A DNA stretch of 33,268 nucleotides from Dactylosporangium sucinum. GTDB lineage: Bacteria; Actinomycetota; Actinomycetes; Mycobacteriales; Micromonosporaceae. Numbering within the stretch: position 1 is the first letter of the stretch; each line of letters opens with the position of its first letter. Both the position numbers and the translations under genes were made by a program. Below the pieces are notes generated by a model that was not told where the DNA came from, made no database searches, and saw only the letters and a program-made list of their open reading frames with translations. The stretch is taken from contig NZ_BMPI01000102.1 of assembly GCF_014647515.1 (NCBI RefSeq), forward strand, positions 1 to 33,268, written 5' to 3'. Of this stretch, positions 1 to 8,099 are shown piece by piece.

Positions 1-32
1 CTCCGGCCCCGCGAGACCTCGCTGAGCCCATG

Positions 33-68
33 GTGAGCGGCCCCTCCGCTCCGCTCCGGACCGCTCAC
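33..68. terminator. Hairpin at the end of the dehydratase gene
   Basis: GTGAGCGG (33-40) pairs perfectly with CCGCTCAC (61-68) across a 20-nt pyrimidine-rich loop. The 3' arm covers the stop codon of the leftward dehydratase gene. A plus-strand frame also closes with TGA at 23-25, so a convergent gene may end just outside the window; too little is visible to call it. There is no T-tract, which is common for actinobacterial terminators. Confidence 0.4.
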
Positions 69-1363
69 GGCGCCTCCAGCGCGCCGTCGGGGCGGCGGAC
101 GACCGCGGCCCAGCGGTCGAAGAGGAACTTCGTGGGCGGGTACTTCGCCGCCTCCCGCTCGTCGAGGTCGACGCCCCAGCCGGGCCGGTCCGACGGATAC
201 ATGTAGCCGTTGGTCACGTCCGGGCAGCCGGGGAAGACCTCGTGCGTGGCGTCGTTGTACTCGTGCGACTCCTGGAACCCGAACGCCGGGCTCGACACGT
301 CGACCGCCAGGTTGGCGGCCACGCCGACCGGGGACACGTCGGCCGGCGAGTGGAATGCGGTGCGCACCCCGCACAGCTCGGCGAGCGCCGCCAGCTTGCG
401 GGTCGGGGTGAGCCCGCCGATCGCCGACGTGTGCAGGCGGATGAGGTCGACGCCGCCGTCGCGGATGAGCCGGGCCGCGTCGACGACCGAGCCGAGCTGC
501 TCGCCGACCGCGAGCGGGACCGGCGACGCGGCGCGGACCTCGGGGAGCCGGTCGTAGTGCTCCGGCGGGATGACGTCCTCGAGGAACGACAGCCCGTAGG
601 GCTCCAGCGACCGGGCCAGCATGATCGCCTGCTTCGGGGTCAGCCGGCTGTGCACGTCGTGCATGAGGTTGATCTCGCGGCCCAGCCGCTCCCGGGCCGC
701 CTCGAACAGCGACGGCGTGCCCCTGAGGTACCGCTCGGGGTCCCACCCGTCCGGGTTCGGCGACCCCGGGTAGTGGCCGCCGGTGCCCGCGGCGCCGTAG
801 CTGCCCAGGCCGGGCTCGGCCCGCTGGAGGCGGACACACCGGTAACCGAGTGCGATCAAGCGCTCGGCCTCGTCGAGCACCTCGTCAGTGGAGTTGCCCG
901 AGGCGTGCGTGTAGACCTCGATGCCGCCCCGCACGCGGCCGCCGAGCAGCTCGTAGACCGGCAGGCCGGCGCGCTTGCCGGCGATGTCCCACAGCGCCTG
1001 GTCCAGGCCGGACAGGGCGTTGTTGAGCACCGGGCCGTTGCGCCAGTACGACGAGAAGTGCACGGTCCGGGTGATGTCCTCGATGTCGGCCGGGTGGCGG
1101 CCGACCGCGAGCGGCCCGACGTGCTCGGCGACGGCCGCGGCCACGGCGGCGTAGCGCTGGGTGAACGTCGCGCACCCCAGCCCGTGCAGCCCCGGCTCGG
1201 ACGTCTCGACCTTGACCACCACGAGCGGCAGGCCCTCGGGCGCGGTGACGATCGGCCGCACCGCGGTGATCCGCAGGCCGTCGCGGGCCGGCCACGGGGG
1301 CCGCGCCTCGGGCAGGCCGCCGTCCTGGTCCAGCAAGCGGTTCGGGTCGTGCTCCACGGTCAC
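65..1363 (-). CDS. Mannonate dehydratase-type enolase superfamily enzyme (ManD/RspA-like)
   Basis: A 432-residue member of the mandelate racemase/muconate lactonizing branch of the enolase superfamily. It resembles D-mannonate dehydratases and RspA, which dehydrate sugar acids to 2-keto-3-deoxy acids. The N-terminal capping domain is at about 30-150, followed by a TIM barrel. Likely Mg ligands and catalytic residues are visible: D236 and H238 in HDVH, E262 in FLEDV, E288 in VGEQ, and H338 in FHSP. The YTHASG and FQESHEYN segments are typical of the ManD group. The GTG start at 1361-1363 has a strong AGGAGG at 1372-1377, 8 nt upstream. It diverges from the ROK gene with only 44 nt between starts, across a palindrome. 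The family is confident; the substrate is not, because ManD-fold proteins vary from active mannonate/gluconate dehydratases to nearly inactive ones. Confidence 0.9.
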   Translation of the reverse strand: MTVEHDPNRLLDQDGGLPEARPPWPARDGLRITAVRPIVTAPEGLPLVVVKVETSEPGLHGLGCATFTQRYAAVAAAVAEHVGPLAVGRHPADIEDITRTVHFSSYWRNGPVLNNALSGLDQALWDIAGKRAGLPVYELLGGRVRGGIEVYTHASGNSTDEVLDEAERLIALGYRCVRLQRAEPGLGSYGAAGTGGHYPGSPNPDGWDPERYLRGTPSLFEAARERLGREINLMHDVHSRLTPKQAIMLARSLEPYGLSFLEDVIPPEHYDRLPEVRAASPVPLAVGEQLGSVVDAARLIRDGGVDLIRLHTSAIGGLTPTRKLAALAELCGVRTAFHSPADVSPVGVAANLAVDVSSPAFGFQESHEYNDATHEVFPGCPDVTNGYMYPSDRPGWGVDLDEREAAKYPPTKFLFDRWAAVVRRPDGALEAP

Positions 1364-1390
1364 CAGCTCAGCCTCCTGCCGATCATGTGT

Positions 1391-1406
1391 GCAGTAACGT
1401 TACCGC
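1391..1406. promoter_or_regulatory. Palindromic operator and shared -10 between dehydratase and ROK genes
   Basis: GTAACGTTAC (1394-1403) is a perfect 10-bp palindrome. It extends to 16 bp (GC.GTAACGTTAC.GC) with one mismatched pair. Because of the symmetry, TAACGT (a TANNNT -10) occurs on both strands: plus 1395-1400, 7 nt before the GTG at 1408, and minus 1397-1402, 33 nt before the dehydratase start. A central CG step is usual for LacI/GalR-type operators. The half-site differs from TGGCAA used in front of the LacI gene at 9529, so another regulator is implied. Confidence 0.6.
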
Positions 1407-1407
1407 C

Positions 1408-2268
1408 GTGCATGGGTTGGTGCGGGTCCTCGAAGTGGGCGGCAGTCACGTGACCGCGGCGAGCGTGCGGCTCGACGGGCACCGGGTGCTGGACCGGCAG
1501 CGGCACCACCTCGACCCGAGCCGCGACGCGCACGCGATCATCGGCGTGCTCGCCGACGCGGGGAAGCGGCTCGACCCCGCGCCCGGCGACCGGTGGGCGG
1601 TGGCGATGCCCGGCCCGTTCGACTACGCCGCCGGGGTCTCGCTGCACGAGGGCGTCGCGAAGTTCGACAAGCTGCACGGGGTGAGCCTGCGCGAGACGCT
1701 CGCGGCGGCGATCCCGGCCCGGCCGGAGGCGTTCACGTTCGTCAACGACGCCGACGCGTTCCTGCTCGGCGAGTGGGTCGCCGGCGCCGCGGCCGGAGCG
1801 AGCCGGGCGGTCGCGATCACCCTCGGGACCGGCATCGGGTCGGGCTGGCTCGCCGACGGGGCGATCGTGTCGAGCGGGCCCGACGTCCCACCGGACGGGG
1901 AGATCCACTTCTGTGACGTGGACGGCCTGAACATCGAGGACGTCGTCTCCGATCGTGCGCTGATCCGGCGGTACCACGGCGAAACCGGAACCACCGTGGA
2001 CGGCATGCGGGGCCTGGCCGAGCTCGCCCGCGCCGGCGACGGGCACGCCAACGCCGTCGTCGGGCACGCGTTCGGCGCCCTCGGGCGGCTGCTCACCGAG
2101 TGGCTGCGACGCTTCCGGGCCGAGGTCGTCGTGGTCGGCGGGTCGATGACCGGCGCCTGGGACCTCATCGAGCCGGCCCTGGCGCTCGACGTGCCGGCCC
2201 GCCCGGTGGCGGACACCGAGCATGCGGCGCTGCTGGGCGCGGCGTGGGCCGGGCGCGACCGCGGGTGA
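1408..2268 (+). CDS. ROK-family sugar kinase-like protein
   Basis: 286 residues with the actin-like ATPase fold of the ROK (repressor, ORF, kinase) family. Visible motifs are the phosphate loop-like AMPGPFDYAAG (67-76), the catalytic-type N113-D114 in FVNDADAFLLGE, the second phosphate motif LGTGIGSGWL (139-148) and the adenosine-side VVVVGGSM near the C-terminus. The Cys-rich zinc motif of most ROK proteins (CxCGxxGCxE) is absent; the equivalent stretch reads GEIHFCDVDGLNIED. No helix-turn-helix is present, so it is a kinase rather than a repressor. I prefer the GTG at 1408 because TAACGT sits 7 nt before it and there is no Shine-Dalgarno; an in-frame GTG at 1387 would add seven residues and lie across the palindrome. 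The alpha-galactosidase follows in the same direction, so it may phosphorylate a released hexose; the substrate is not known. Confidence 0.85.
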   Translation: MHGLVRVLEVGGSHVTAASVRLDGHRVLDRQRHHLDPSRDAHAIIGVLADAGKRLDPAPGDRWAVAMPGPFDYAAGVSLHEGVAKFDKLHGVSLRETLAAAIPARPEAFTFVNDADAFLLGEWVAGAAAGASRAVAITLGTGIGSGWLADGAIVSSGPDVPPDGEIHFCDVDGLNIEDVVSDRALIRRYHGETGTTVDGMRGLAELARAGDGHANAVVGHAFGALGRLLTEWLRRFRAEVVVVGGSMTGAWDLIEPALALDVPARPVADTEHAALLGAAWAGRDRG

Positions 2269-2273
2269 GGTTT

Positions 2274-2288
2274 CGCGGCCGGGCCGCG
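2274..2288. repeat. 15-bp palindrome upstream of alpha-galactosidase
   Basis: CGCGGCC-G-GGCCGCG is a perfect 7-1-7 inverted repeat in the 37-nt gap between the ROK and GH36 genes. It lies just before TATCAC (2294-2299), a possible weak -10, 6 nt before the ATG at 2306. It could be an operator, a small hairpin between two cistrons, or chance in GC-rich DNA. Confidence 0.3.
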
Positions 2289-2305
2289 GGTGCTATCACC
2301 GTGGG

Positions 2306-4360
2306 ATGCCGATCACCTCTCCCGCGTTCGGCTGCTGGGTCCTGCGCACCCCCGGCAGCGCGTACGTCGTCCACCTCGGCGGCGAGGACGTGCCGCTGAC
2401 CGCCCACTGGGGCGCCCCGGTCGACGACGACACCGCGCTGGCGCTGGCGCGGGTGCCGCTCGGCCCGGGCCGGGGCTGGGAGAGCCCGCTCGACGGCCAC
2501 GAGGAGTACCCGTCCGACCGCGGCCTGCGCTTCGCCACCCCGGCGCTCGCGCTGCGCTTCCCGGACGGGCAGCGCACCGTGCGGTGGCGGTTCGTGTCGG
2601 CCTCGGCCGACGGGGAGCACCTGCGGCTGGTCTTCGCCGAGCTGACCCGGGCCGTCCGGCTGGTGCTGCACCACCGGGTCGCGGGCGACGTCGTCGAGCG
2701 CTGGGCCGAGCTGGCCGCCGGCGAGCCGGTCGAGGTGCTACGCGCGGACAGCGCGGCCTGGTGCCCGCCCCGCCGCGAGGACTACCGGCTGTCATCGGTG
2801 CACGGCCGGTGGGCCGCCGAGTGGCAGCTGCGGCGCGAGCCGCTGGGTGACGGCGTCGTGCGGCTGGGCAGCCGGCGCACCACGACCAGCCCGATGCACA
2901 ACCCGTGGTTCGCGCTCGACGACGGTACCGCCACCGAGACCGCCGGCGAGGTGTGGAGCGCCGCCCTCGCCTGGTCCGGCACCTGGCACATCGACGTCGA
3001 GCGGCAGCCCGCCGGCCGGGTCGTGGCCGCGGTCGGCGCCGGTGCATCGTTCACCCTCGCCGCCGGCGAGGCCCACACAACGCCGGTGTCAGCGGGCCTG
3101 TGGACCGGCGACGGTTTCGGATCCGCCAGCCGGATGTGGCATCGGTACCTCCGGGAGCGCGTGATGCCGTCCGGCGCCGAGCTGCGCCCGGTCCTCTACA
3201 ACTCGTGGGAGGCGACCGGCTTCCGGCTGGACGAGGCGAACCAGCTGGCCCTCGCCGAGCGGGCCGCGGCCCTCGGCTGCGAGCTGTTCGTGATGGACGA
3301 CGGCTGGTTCGGCGCCCGCGTCAGCGACCACGCCGGCCTCGGCGACTGGACGCCGAACCCGGACCGCTTCCCCACCGGCCTGGGGCCGCTCGTCGCGCGG
3401 GTCACCGAGCTCGGCATGCGGTTCGGCATCTGGGTCGAGCCGGAGATGGTGAACCCGGACAGCGACCTGTACCGCGCGCACCCCGACTGGGTGTACGCGA
3501 CCCCCGGCTACCCCCGCCACGAGCTGCGCAACCAGCTGGTCCTCAACCTCGGCAGGCCGGAGGTGGCCGCCTGGCTGCACGGCTGGATGGACGCGCTGCT
3601 CGCCGGGCACGACATCGCGTTCGTGAAGTGGGACATGAACCGCCCGGTGACCGACCCCGGCCCGGACCCGTCCTGGTCCGCGGCGCACACGTCCGCCCTG
3701 TACGCCGTCCTCGACCGCCTCCGGAGCGACCACCCCACCGTCCGCTTCGAGTCGTGCGCCTCGGGCGGCGGCCGGGTGGACCCGGGCATCCTGGCCCGCA
3801 CCGACCAGGTCTGGCCGAGCGACAACACCGACGCGAGCGACCGCCTGCATATCCAGGAGGGCTTCGGCCAGCTCTACCCGGCCCGCGCGATGACGGCCTG
3901 GGTGACCGACGCCCCGAACTTCCTGACGGGCAACCGCCTGCCACTGCGCTTCCGCTTCCACGTGGCGATGGCCGGCGTACTGGGCATCGGCGGCGACCTG
4001 GCCCGGTGGACGCCGGACGAGCAGGCGGAGGCGGCGACACGGATCGCGCAGTACAAGCGGATCCGCCACGTCGTCCAGCACGGCGAGCTGCACCGCCTGC
4101 GCTCCGCGGCCCGGTCGACGGCCCCCGCCCTGGCCTACGCGCTGGACGACGAGGTGGCAGTGTTCCAGTGGCTCGACGGCCACCGCTACGGCGAGCCGTA
4201 CGTCCCGCCCCGCCTGCCGTTCCTCCCGGCGTCAACGACGTGGGAGGACGCGGACACCGGCGCCCGCTGCACGTCGGCGTTCCTGGCCACGCACGGCCTG
4301 GACGCGGGAATGTTCCGCAACCACGACAGCGCGCTGACCCACCTCCGCCGCGTCCCCTGA
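2306..4360 (+). CDS. Alpha-galactosidase, GH36 family
   Basis: A 684-residue cytoplasmic glycoside hydrolase that releases terminal alpha-galactose from melibiose/raffinose-type sugars. It has an N-terminal beta-sandwich (about 1-290), a catalytic TIM barrel (about 295-600) and a C-terminal beta domain. The FVMDDGWFG motif, the nucleophile in KWDMNR (D443), the ESCASGGGR motif and the acid/base in PSDNTDA (D506) are all intact. The length is near the usual 700-730. No signal peptide is seen, so substrate must be imported, fitting the ABC sugar transporter convergent with it. I chose the ATG at 2306; longer in-frame starts would run back into the ROK gene and give an unrelated Arg-rich leader. 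No Shine-Dalgarno precedes this ATG, so it may be translated from a leaderless mRNA or by read-through from the ROK gene. Confidence 0.95.
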   Translation: MPITSPAFGCWVLRTPGSAYVVHLGGEDVPLTAHWGAPVDDDTALALARVPLGPGRGWESPLDGHEEYPSDRGLRFATPALALRFPDGQRTVRWRFVSASADGEHLRLVFAELTRAVRLVLHHRVAGDVVERWAELAAGEPVEVLRADSAAWCPPRREDYRLSSVHGRWAAEWQLRREPLGDGVVRLGSRRTTTSPMHNPWFALDDGTATETAGEVWSAALAWSGTWHIDVERQPAGRVVAAVGAGASFTLAAGEAHTTPVSAGLWTGDGFGSASRMWHRYLRERVMPSGAELRPVLYNSWEATGFRLDEANQLALAERAAALGCELFVMDDGWFGARVSDHAGLGDWTPNPDRFPTGLGPLVARVTELGMRFGIWVEPEMVNPDSDLYRAHPDWVYATPGYPRHELRNQLVLNLGRPEVAAWLHGWMDALLAGHDIAFVKWDMNRPVTDPGPDPSWSAAHTSALYAVLDRLRSDHPTVRFESCASGGGRVDPGILARTDQVWPSDNTDASDRLHIQEGFGQLYPARAMTAWVTDAPNFLTGNRLPLRFRFHVAMAGVLGIGGDLARWTPDEQAEAATRIAQYKRIRHVVQHGELHRLRSAARSTAPALAYALDDEVAVFQWLDGHRYGEPYVPPRLPFLPASTTWEDADTGARCTSAFLATHGLDAGMFRNHDSALTHLRRVP

Positions 4361-4399
4361 GCGTCGCCGCCACGTACTGCAAGCACGGCCTGCGCTACC

Positions 4400-5242
4400 T
4401 CACCCGGTGACGAGCGAGCGGAGGTAGGCCAGGTTGTCGGCCGTGCGTTCCTCCAGCGGGACCGCTGTCGAGAAGTCCTCCAGGGTCACCCAGCCGTCGT
4501 AGCCCACCTCGCGCAGCAACCGCAGGTACGCGGCCACGTCCGCCTGGCCCTCGCGCAGCGGGGACCAGTCCGGCTGCCAGGTCACCACGCCGTCCCCGGA
4601 CGGCGGCGACGGGTGCCAGGCGACGTTCTTCACGTGGACGTGCTGCAGGTACGGCCCGAGCAGCTCGAACGCGGCGCGGTGGTCCTCGTGGCCCTCGATG
4701 ATCAGGTTGCCGAGGTCGTGGATCACGCCCACCGACGCCGGATCCAGGTCCTCGACCAGGCGCATCGCGGCCGACGCCGAGGAGGCGATCGTCTCGTGGT
4801 GGAGTTCGATCAGGATCGTCACGCCCTGGTCGGCGGCGAGCGAACAGGCCCACGCCAGGTCCTTGCGGGCGCCCGCGAACAGGTCGCGGTAGTGGCCCGT
4901 CCGCAGCATCGGCATCGTGACCCGGACCCGGCCGGCCTGCAGGGCGGCCGTCGCGGCGATCAAGCGGGCCACATCGTCGCGCTCGAAGCAGCGGGCGTAG
5001 CCGCCGATGCCCGAGATCTCCAGGCCCGCGTCCCGGGTGATCGCGGCGATCGACGGGAGCAGCGCCTCCAGGCCGGTCAGCGGCCAGGTGGCGCGGTTGC
5101 CGGCCCAGAAGCCCGGCGTCGGGGCGTCGTCCTGGTCGGTCACCCGCCACTCGACGCCGTCGTAGCCCTGGGTGGCCAGGATCCGGACGGCCTCCGAAGG
5201 GGTCCAGTCGGGGGTGGATGCGGTGAAGGCCGAGAATCTCAC
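4400..5242 (-). CDS. Sugar phosphate isomerase/epimerase-like TIM-barrel protein
   Basis: 280 residues of the xylose-isomerase-like TIM barrel (AP endonuclease family 2) superfamily, which includes IolE/IolI, tagatose epimerases and hydroxypyruvate isomerase. Likely divalent-metal ligands are the Glu in LIELHHET, the Asp in IHDLGN, the His in HVHVKN and the Glu in TLEDFS. It is the last gene of a five-gene leftward operon. Its GTG start overlaps the stop of the oxidoreductase by 4 nt (GTGA), so the two are probably translated in fixed ratio and act in sequence. Its stop lies 39 nt from that of the convergent alpha-galactosidase. The reaction cannot be named from sequence; isomerisation, epimerisation or elimination of the oxidised sugar made by the neighbour are the likely options. 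Confidence 0.85.
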   Translation of the reverse strand: MRFSAFTASTPDWTPSEAVRILATQGYDGVEWRVTDQDDAPTPGFWAGNRATWPLTGLEALLPSIAAITRDAGLEISGIGGYARCFERDDVARLIAATAALQAGRVRVTMPMLRTGHYRDLFAGARKDLAWACSLAADQGVTILIELHHETIASSASAAMRLVEDLDPASVGVIHDLGNLIIEGHEDHRAAFELLGPYLQHVHVKNVAWHPSPPSGDGVVTWQPDWSPLREGQADVAAYLRLLREVGYDGWVTLEDFSTAVPLEERTADNLAYLRSLVTG

Positions 5243-6324
5243 GAACGCTCCTCAGTAGAGACCGTCACGTCGTCGAAGGCGCCGTCCAGGACCTGCTCGA
5301 AGTCGACCGGGCGGCCCAGGGTCGCCGACACGTACACCGCGCGGACCAGGGCCAGCGCCAGCAGGCCGTCGGCCACGCGCACGCCCGGCGGGCGGCCGGT
5401 CTCGATCGCCGAGACGAGGTCGTCGTACTGCCGGAGGTGCCCGACGACGAACGCGTCCGGCTCCTTCGCCGCCCCGAAGCGCTCCGCAGCGGGCAGCGCG
5501 ACGTCGGCACCGTCGACGGACCAGAAGTACTCCAGCTGATCGTCGTGCAGGACCGCCGAGCCCTGCGTGCCGTGCACCGCCAGCCGGACCGGCAGGCCGG
5601 GGCGCGCGCTCGTCGTCGCGTGCAGCACCGCCAGCGCGCCGGACGCGAACCGGATCGTGGCCACGGCCAGGTCCTCGACCTCGATCCGCTCGTGGGAGAC
5701 GCGGGCGGTCTGCGCGGAGACCTCCGCGGGGCGCCCCAGCAGGGCCAGCATCTGGTCGACGAGGTGGATCCCCTGGTTGGCCAGGGCCCCTCCCCCGTCG
5801 TAGGACCACGTGCCCCGCCAGTCGGCGCTGTCGTAGTACGACTGCTCCCGGAACCACGGCATCGACACCACCGCCGACGTGAGCCGGCCCAGGCGGCCCT
5901 CCTCGGCGGCCTGCCGGACGGCGACGAGCGCCGGGTCGAATCGGTGCTGGCTGACCACCGCGCAGGCCAGGCCGCGCGCCTCGGCCTCGGCGGCGACCTT
6001 CGCGAAGGCGCGCGCCTTGGGCAGCGCGACGTCGAGCGGCTTCTCGACGAGCAGGTGCGCGCCGGCCCGCAGCGTCTCCTCGGCGGCCTCGACGTGCAGC
6101 CCGCTCGGCGTGCAGATGGCCACCAGGTCGATGTCCCCCGCGGCAAGAGCATCGGCCAGCGTCGAACACACCACCGGCGGCGGGTCGAGCCGCGCGGCGA
6201 GCGCCGCAGCCACCGCCGGCACCGAGTCGACCACGGCGGCGACCCGCAGCCGTGGGTGGCGGACGATCGCGTCGGCGTGGTTGCCGCCGATGATCCCGGC
6301 GCCGACGATCGCAACGTTGAGCAT
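5239..6324 (-). CDS. Gfo/Idh/MocA-family NAD(P)-dependent oxidoreductase
   Basis: 361 residues. The N-terminal Rossmann domain starts with VAIVGAGIIGGNHADA, where GAGIIG binds the dinucleotide. The LVEKPLDV motif near residue 92 carries the Glu-Lys-Pro signature. The C-terminal alpha/beta domain binds substrate; LANQGIHLVDQML contains the His/Asp pair usual in this family. These enzymes oxidise or reduce hydroxyls on inositols, sugars and glycosides, often at C3. The ATG (6322-6324) directly abuts the TAG stop of the upstream permease (6325-6327) with no spacer, and the end overlaps the TIM-barrel gene by 4 nt. Position inside a sugar-import operon supports oxidation of the imported sugar. 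Family confident, substrate unknown. Confidence 0.9.
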   Translation of the reverse strand: MLNVAIVGAGIIGGNHADAIVRHPRLRVAAVVDSVPAVAAALAARLDPPPVVCSTLADALAAGDIDLVAICTPSGLHVEAAEETLRAGAHLLVEKPLDVALPKARAFAKVAAEAEARGLACAVVSQHRFDPALVAVRQAAEEGRLGRLTSAVVSMPWFREQSYYDSADWRGTWSYDGGGALANQGIHLVDQMLALLGRPAEVSAQTARVSHERIEVEDLAVATIRFASGALAVLHATTSARPGLPVRLAVHGTQGSAVLHDDQLEYFWSVDGADVALPAAERFGAAKEPDAFVVGHLRQYDDLVSAIETGRPPGVRVADGLLALALVRAVYVSATLGRPVDFEQVLDGAFDDVTVSTEERS

Positions 6325-7182
6325 CTACTTGACCCCTCCGGCCGTCAGGCCACCGACCAGGAACCGCTGGAACACGAGGTACAACACCACCACGGGCAGG
6401 GCGCAGACGAGCGCGGAGGCCATCAGCTGCCCGTACACCGGAATCGCCCCGCCCTCCTGGGTCGCCCCGAAGACCTGGAGCGCCACCGCGGCGGTGCGGC
6501 TGTCGGGGTTGGTCATGACGGAGGCGAACAGCACGTCGTTCCAGCCCAGCAGGAACGCGAAGATGCTGGCGACGACCAGGCCCGGCCAGCTCAGCGGGAT
6601 CACGATCGAGCGCAGGATGCGCCACGACGAGGCGCCGTCGAGGCGGGCGGCCTCGTCGAGCTCGTGCGGCAGCCCGCGCAGGTAGGTGACCATCACCCAG
6701 GTCGAGAACGGCAGCGCGAAGGTCAGGTAGGTCACGAACAGCGCCCACCGGGTGCCGATGACCTGGAGGCCGAGCACCGAGGCGAGGTTCGCGAACAGCA
6801 CGAACACCGGCAGCAGCATGAGCGTGCCCGGGATGCTCTGCAGGGCGAGCAGGCCGCGCAGGATCAGGCCGCGGCCGAGGAAGCTGTACCGCACCAGCAC
6901 GTAGGCGCTGGCCACCGACACGACGGCGCACACGAGCGCGACGGTCCCGGCGACGACGACGCTGTTGACCAGGCCGGCGCCGAGCTCCACGGTCGACCAG
7001 ATCCGGGCGTAGTTGCCGGGGTGCCAGGCCGACGGCCACACGTCGCCGCGGGTGACGGCGAGATCGTCGTTGACCGATGCGAGCAGCATGTAGGCGACGG
7101 GCGCGAGCGCGAAGGCGAGGATCAGCGCGATGACGACGGTCTGCAGCCAGCGCGGCAGCAGCCGCTGGACGTCAGCTCTCAT
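6325..7182 (-). CDS. Carbohydrate ABC transporter permease, MalG type
   Basis: 285 residues with six predicted membrane segments, the first at about 12-34 (VVIALILAFALAPVAYMLLAS). The cytoplasmic EAA loop that contacts the ATPase is clear: DEAARLDGASSWRILRSIVI. It is one half of the membrane channel of a CUT1-type sugar importer; the other half is the gene just upstream, whose stop it overlaps by 11 nt. No ATP-binding subunit is encoded in this operon. Confidence 0.93.
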   Translation of the reverse strand: MRADVQRLLPRWLQTVVIALILAFALAPVAYMLLASVNDDLAVTRGDVWPSAWHPGNYARIWSTVELGAGLVNSVVVAGTVALVCAVVSVASAYVLVRYSFLGRGLILRGLLALQSIPGTLMLLPVFVLFANLASVLGLQVIGTRWALFVTYLTFALPFSTWVMVTYLRGLPHELDEAARLDGASSWRILRSIVIPLSWPGLVVASIFAFLLGWNDVLFASVMTNPDSRTAAVALQVFGATQEGGAIPVYGQLMASALVCALPVVVLYLVFQRFLVGGLTAGGVK

Positions 7183-8095
7183 CGCGGTTCAACCGCACCG
7201 CTCGGAGGTACAGCGCCAGCGGGATCGACACCAGGAGCAGCGACAGCACCGCCATCGCCGCGCTCAGCCCGAACCGGAAGTTCTGGAAGCTCTCCACGTA
7301 GGTGAGCACGGGCAGCACCTCCACGTCGTGCGGTGCGGGCACGCCGAACAGCACATAGGGCAGCGTGAAGTTGTTGAGGTTGTGCAGGAACGAGATCACC
7401 AGCCCGAGGCCGAGGACGCCCCGCAGGTAGGGGAAGATCACGTACCGGAGCTTCATCCACCAGCCGGCGCCGTCCAGCGCCGCCGCCTCGTGCACCTCGC
7501 CGTCGATGCCCTGCAGGCCGGACAGCGCCAGCAGGTACACCAGCGGCCAGGACGTCCAGAGCTGCACGACGACGAGGGCCCAGTAGCTCAGCGGGCCGTT
7601 GAGCCAGAGGTGCTGCTCGCCGAGGATCGCGTTGACCGGCCCCGACGGCTGCAGGATCGTGCGCCAGACGGTGCCGACGACGAACGCCGGCAGCACGTAG
7701 GGGACGAGGAACGCCGAACGGACCAGCGCCCGGCCGCGGAAGCGCTGCTGGGTGGCGAGCGCCGCGGCCAGCCCGATCGGCAGGGTGGCCACCGTGACCA
7801 GCACGGAGTAGCCGACGCTGATCCAGATCGCGTGCGGCAGCGGGGTGTCGGTGACCGCCTCGACGTAGTTGTCCAGGCCGATGAAGGGGGCGCCGGTCCA
7901 CTCGCGCAGCGTGTACTGGTCGAGGTCGAGCAGCGACACGAGCAGCGCGACGGCGAGCGGCACCAGGATGACGACGACCATGAGGACGCCCCCCGGCGTC
8001 AGCATCCACAGTGGACGCTGACGCCGGCTGACGGTCCTGCGCTTGCGGGTGGCCGGCCGGGTGGTCGCCGGCCGAACCTCCGTGGTGACTGTCAT
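7172..8095 (-). CDS. Carbohydrate ABC transporter permease, MalF type
   Basis: 307 residues. An Arg/Lys-rich cytoplasmic start (TRKRRTVSRRQR) is followed by the first membrane helix (LMVVVILVPLAVALLVSLL) and further helices. The EAA motif VHEAAALDGAGWWMKLRYVI lies about two thirds along. It forms the MalF-like half of the channel. The ATG at 8093-8095 begins 4 nt after the stop of the binding-protein gene, and the end overlaps the MalG-type gene by 11 nt, giving a compact importer operon. Confidence 0.93.
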   Translation of the reverse strand: MTVTTEVRPATTRPATRKRRTVSRRQRPLWMLTPGGVLMVVVILVPLAVALLVSLLDLDQYTLREWTGAPFIGLDNYVEAVTDTPLPHAIWISVGYSVLVTVATLPIGLAAALATQQRFRGRALVRSAFLVPYVLPAFVVGTVWRTILQPSGPVNAILGEQHLWLNGPLSYWALVVVQLWTSWPLVYLLALSGLQGIDGEVHEAAALDGAGWWMKLRYVIFPYLRGVLGLGLVISFLHNLNNFTLPYVLFGVPAPHDVEVLPVLTYVESFQNFRFGLSAAMAVLSLLLVSIPLALYLRAVRLNRDES

Positions 8096-8099
8096 CCGT

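Noticed and set aside
242..1453. 403-codon plus-strand frame opposite the dehydratase
   Set aside because: Arg/Gly/Val-rich shadow with no motif; the minus-strand frame has intact enolase-superfamily residues and a strong ribosome site.
2905..4410. 501-codon frame within alpha-galactosidase
   Set aside because: Second-frame shadow; GH36 motifs are in the other frame.
5252..7305. Long frames on both strands (5252-7039 minus, 5437-7305 plus) over the oxidoreductase and permease
   Set aside because: Low-complexity Arg/Pro/Ala translation spanning two real genes; no start signals.
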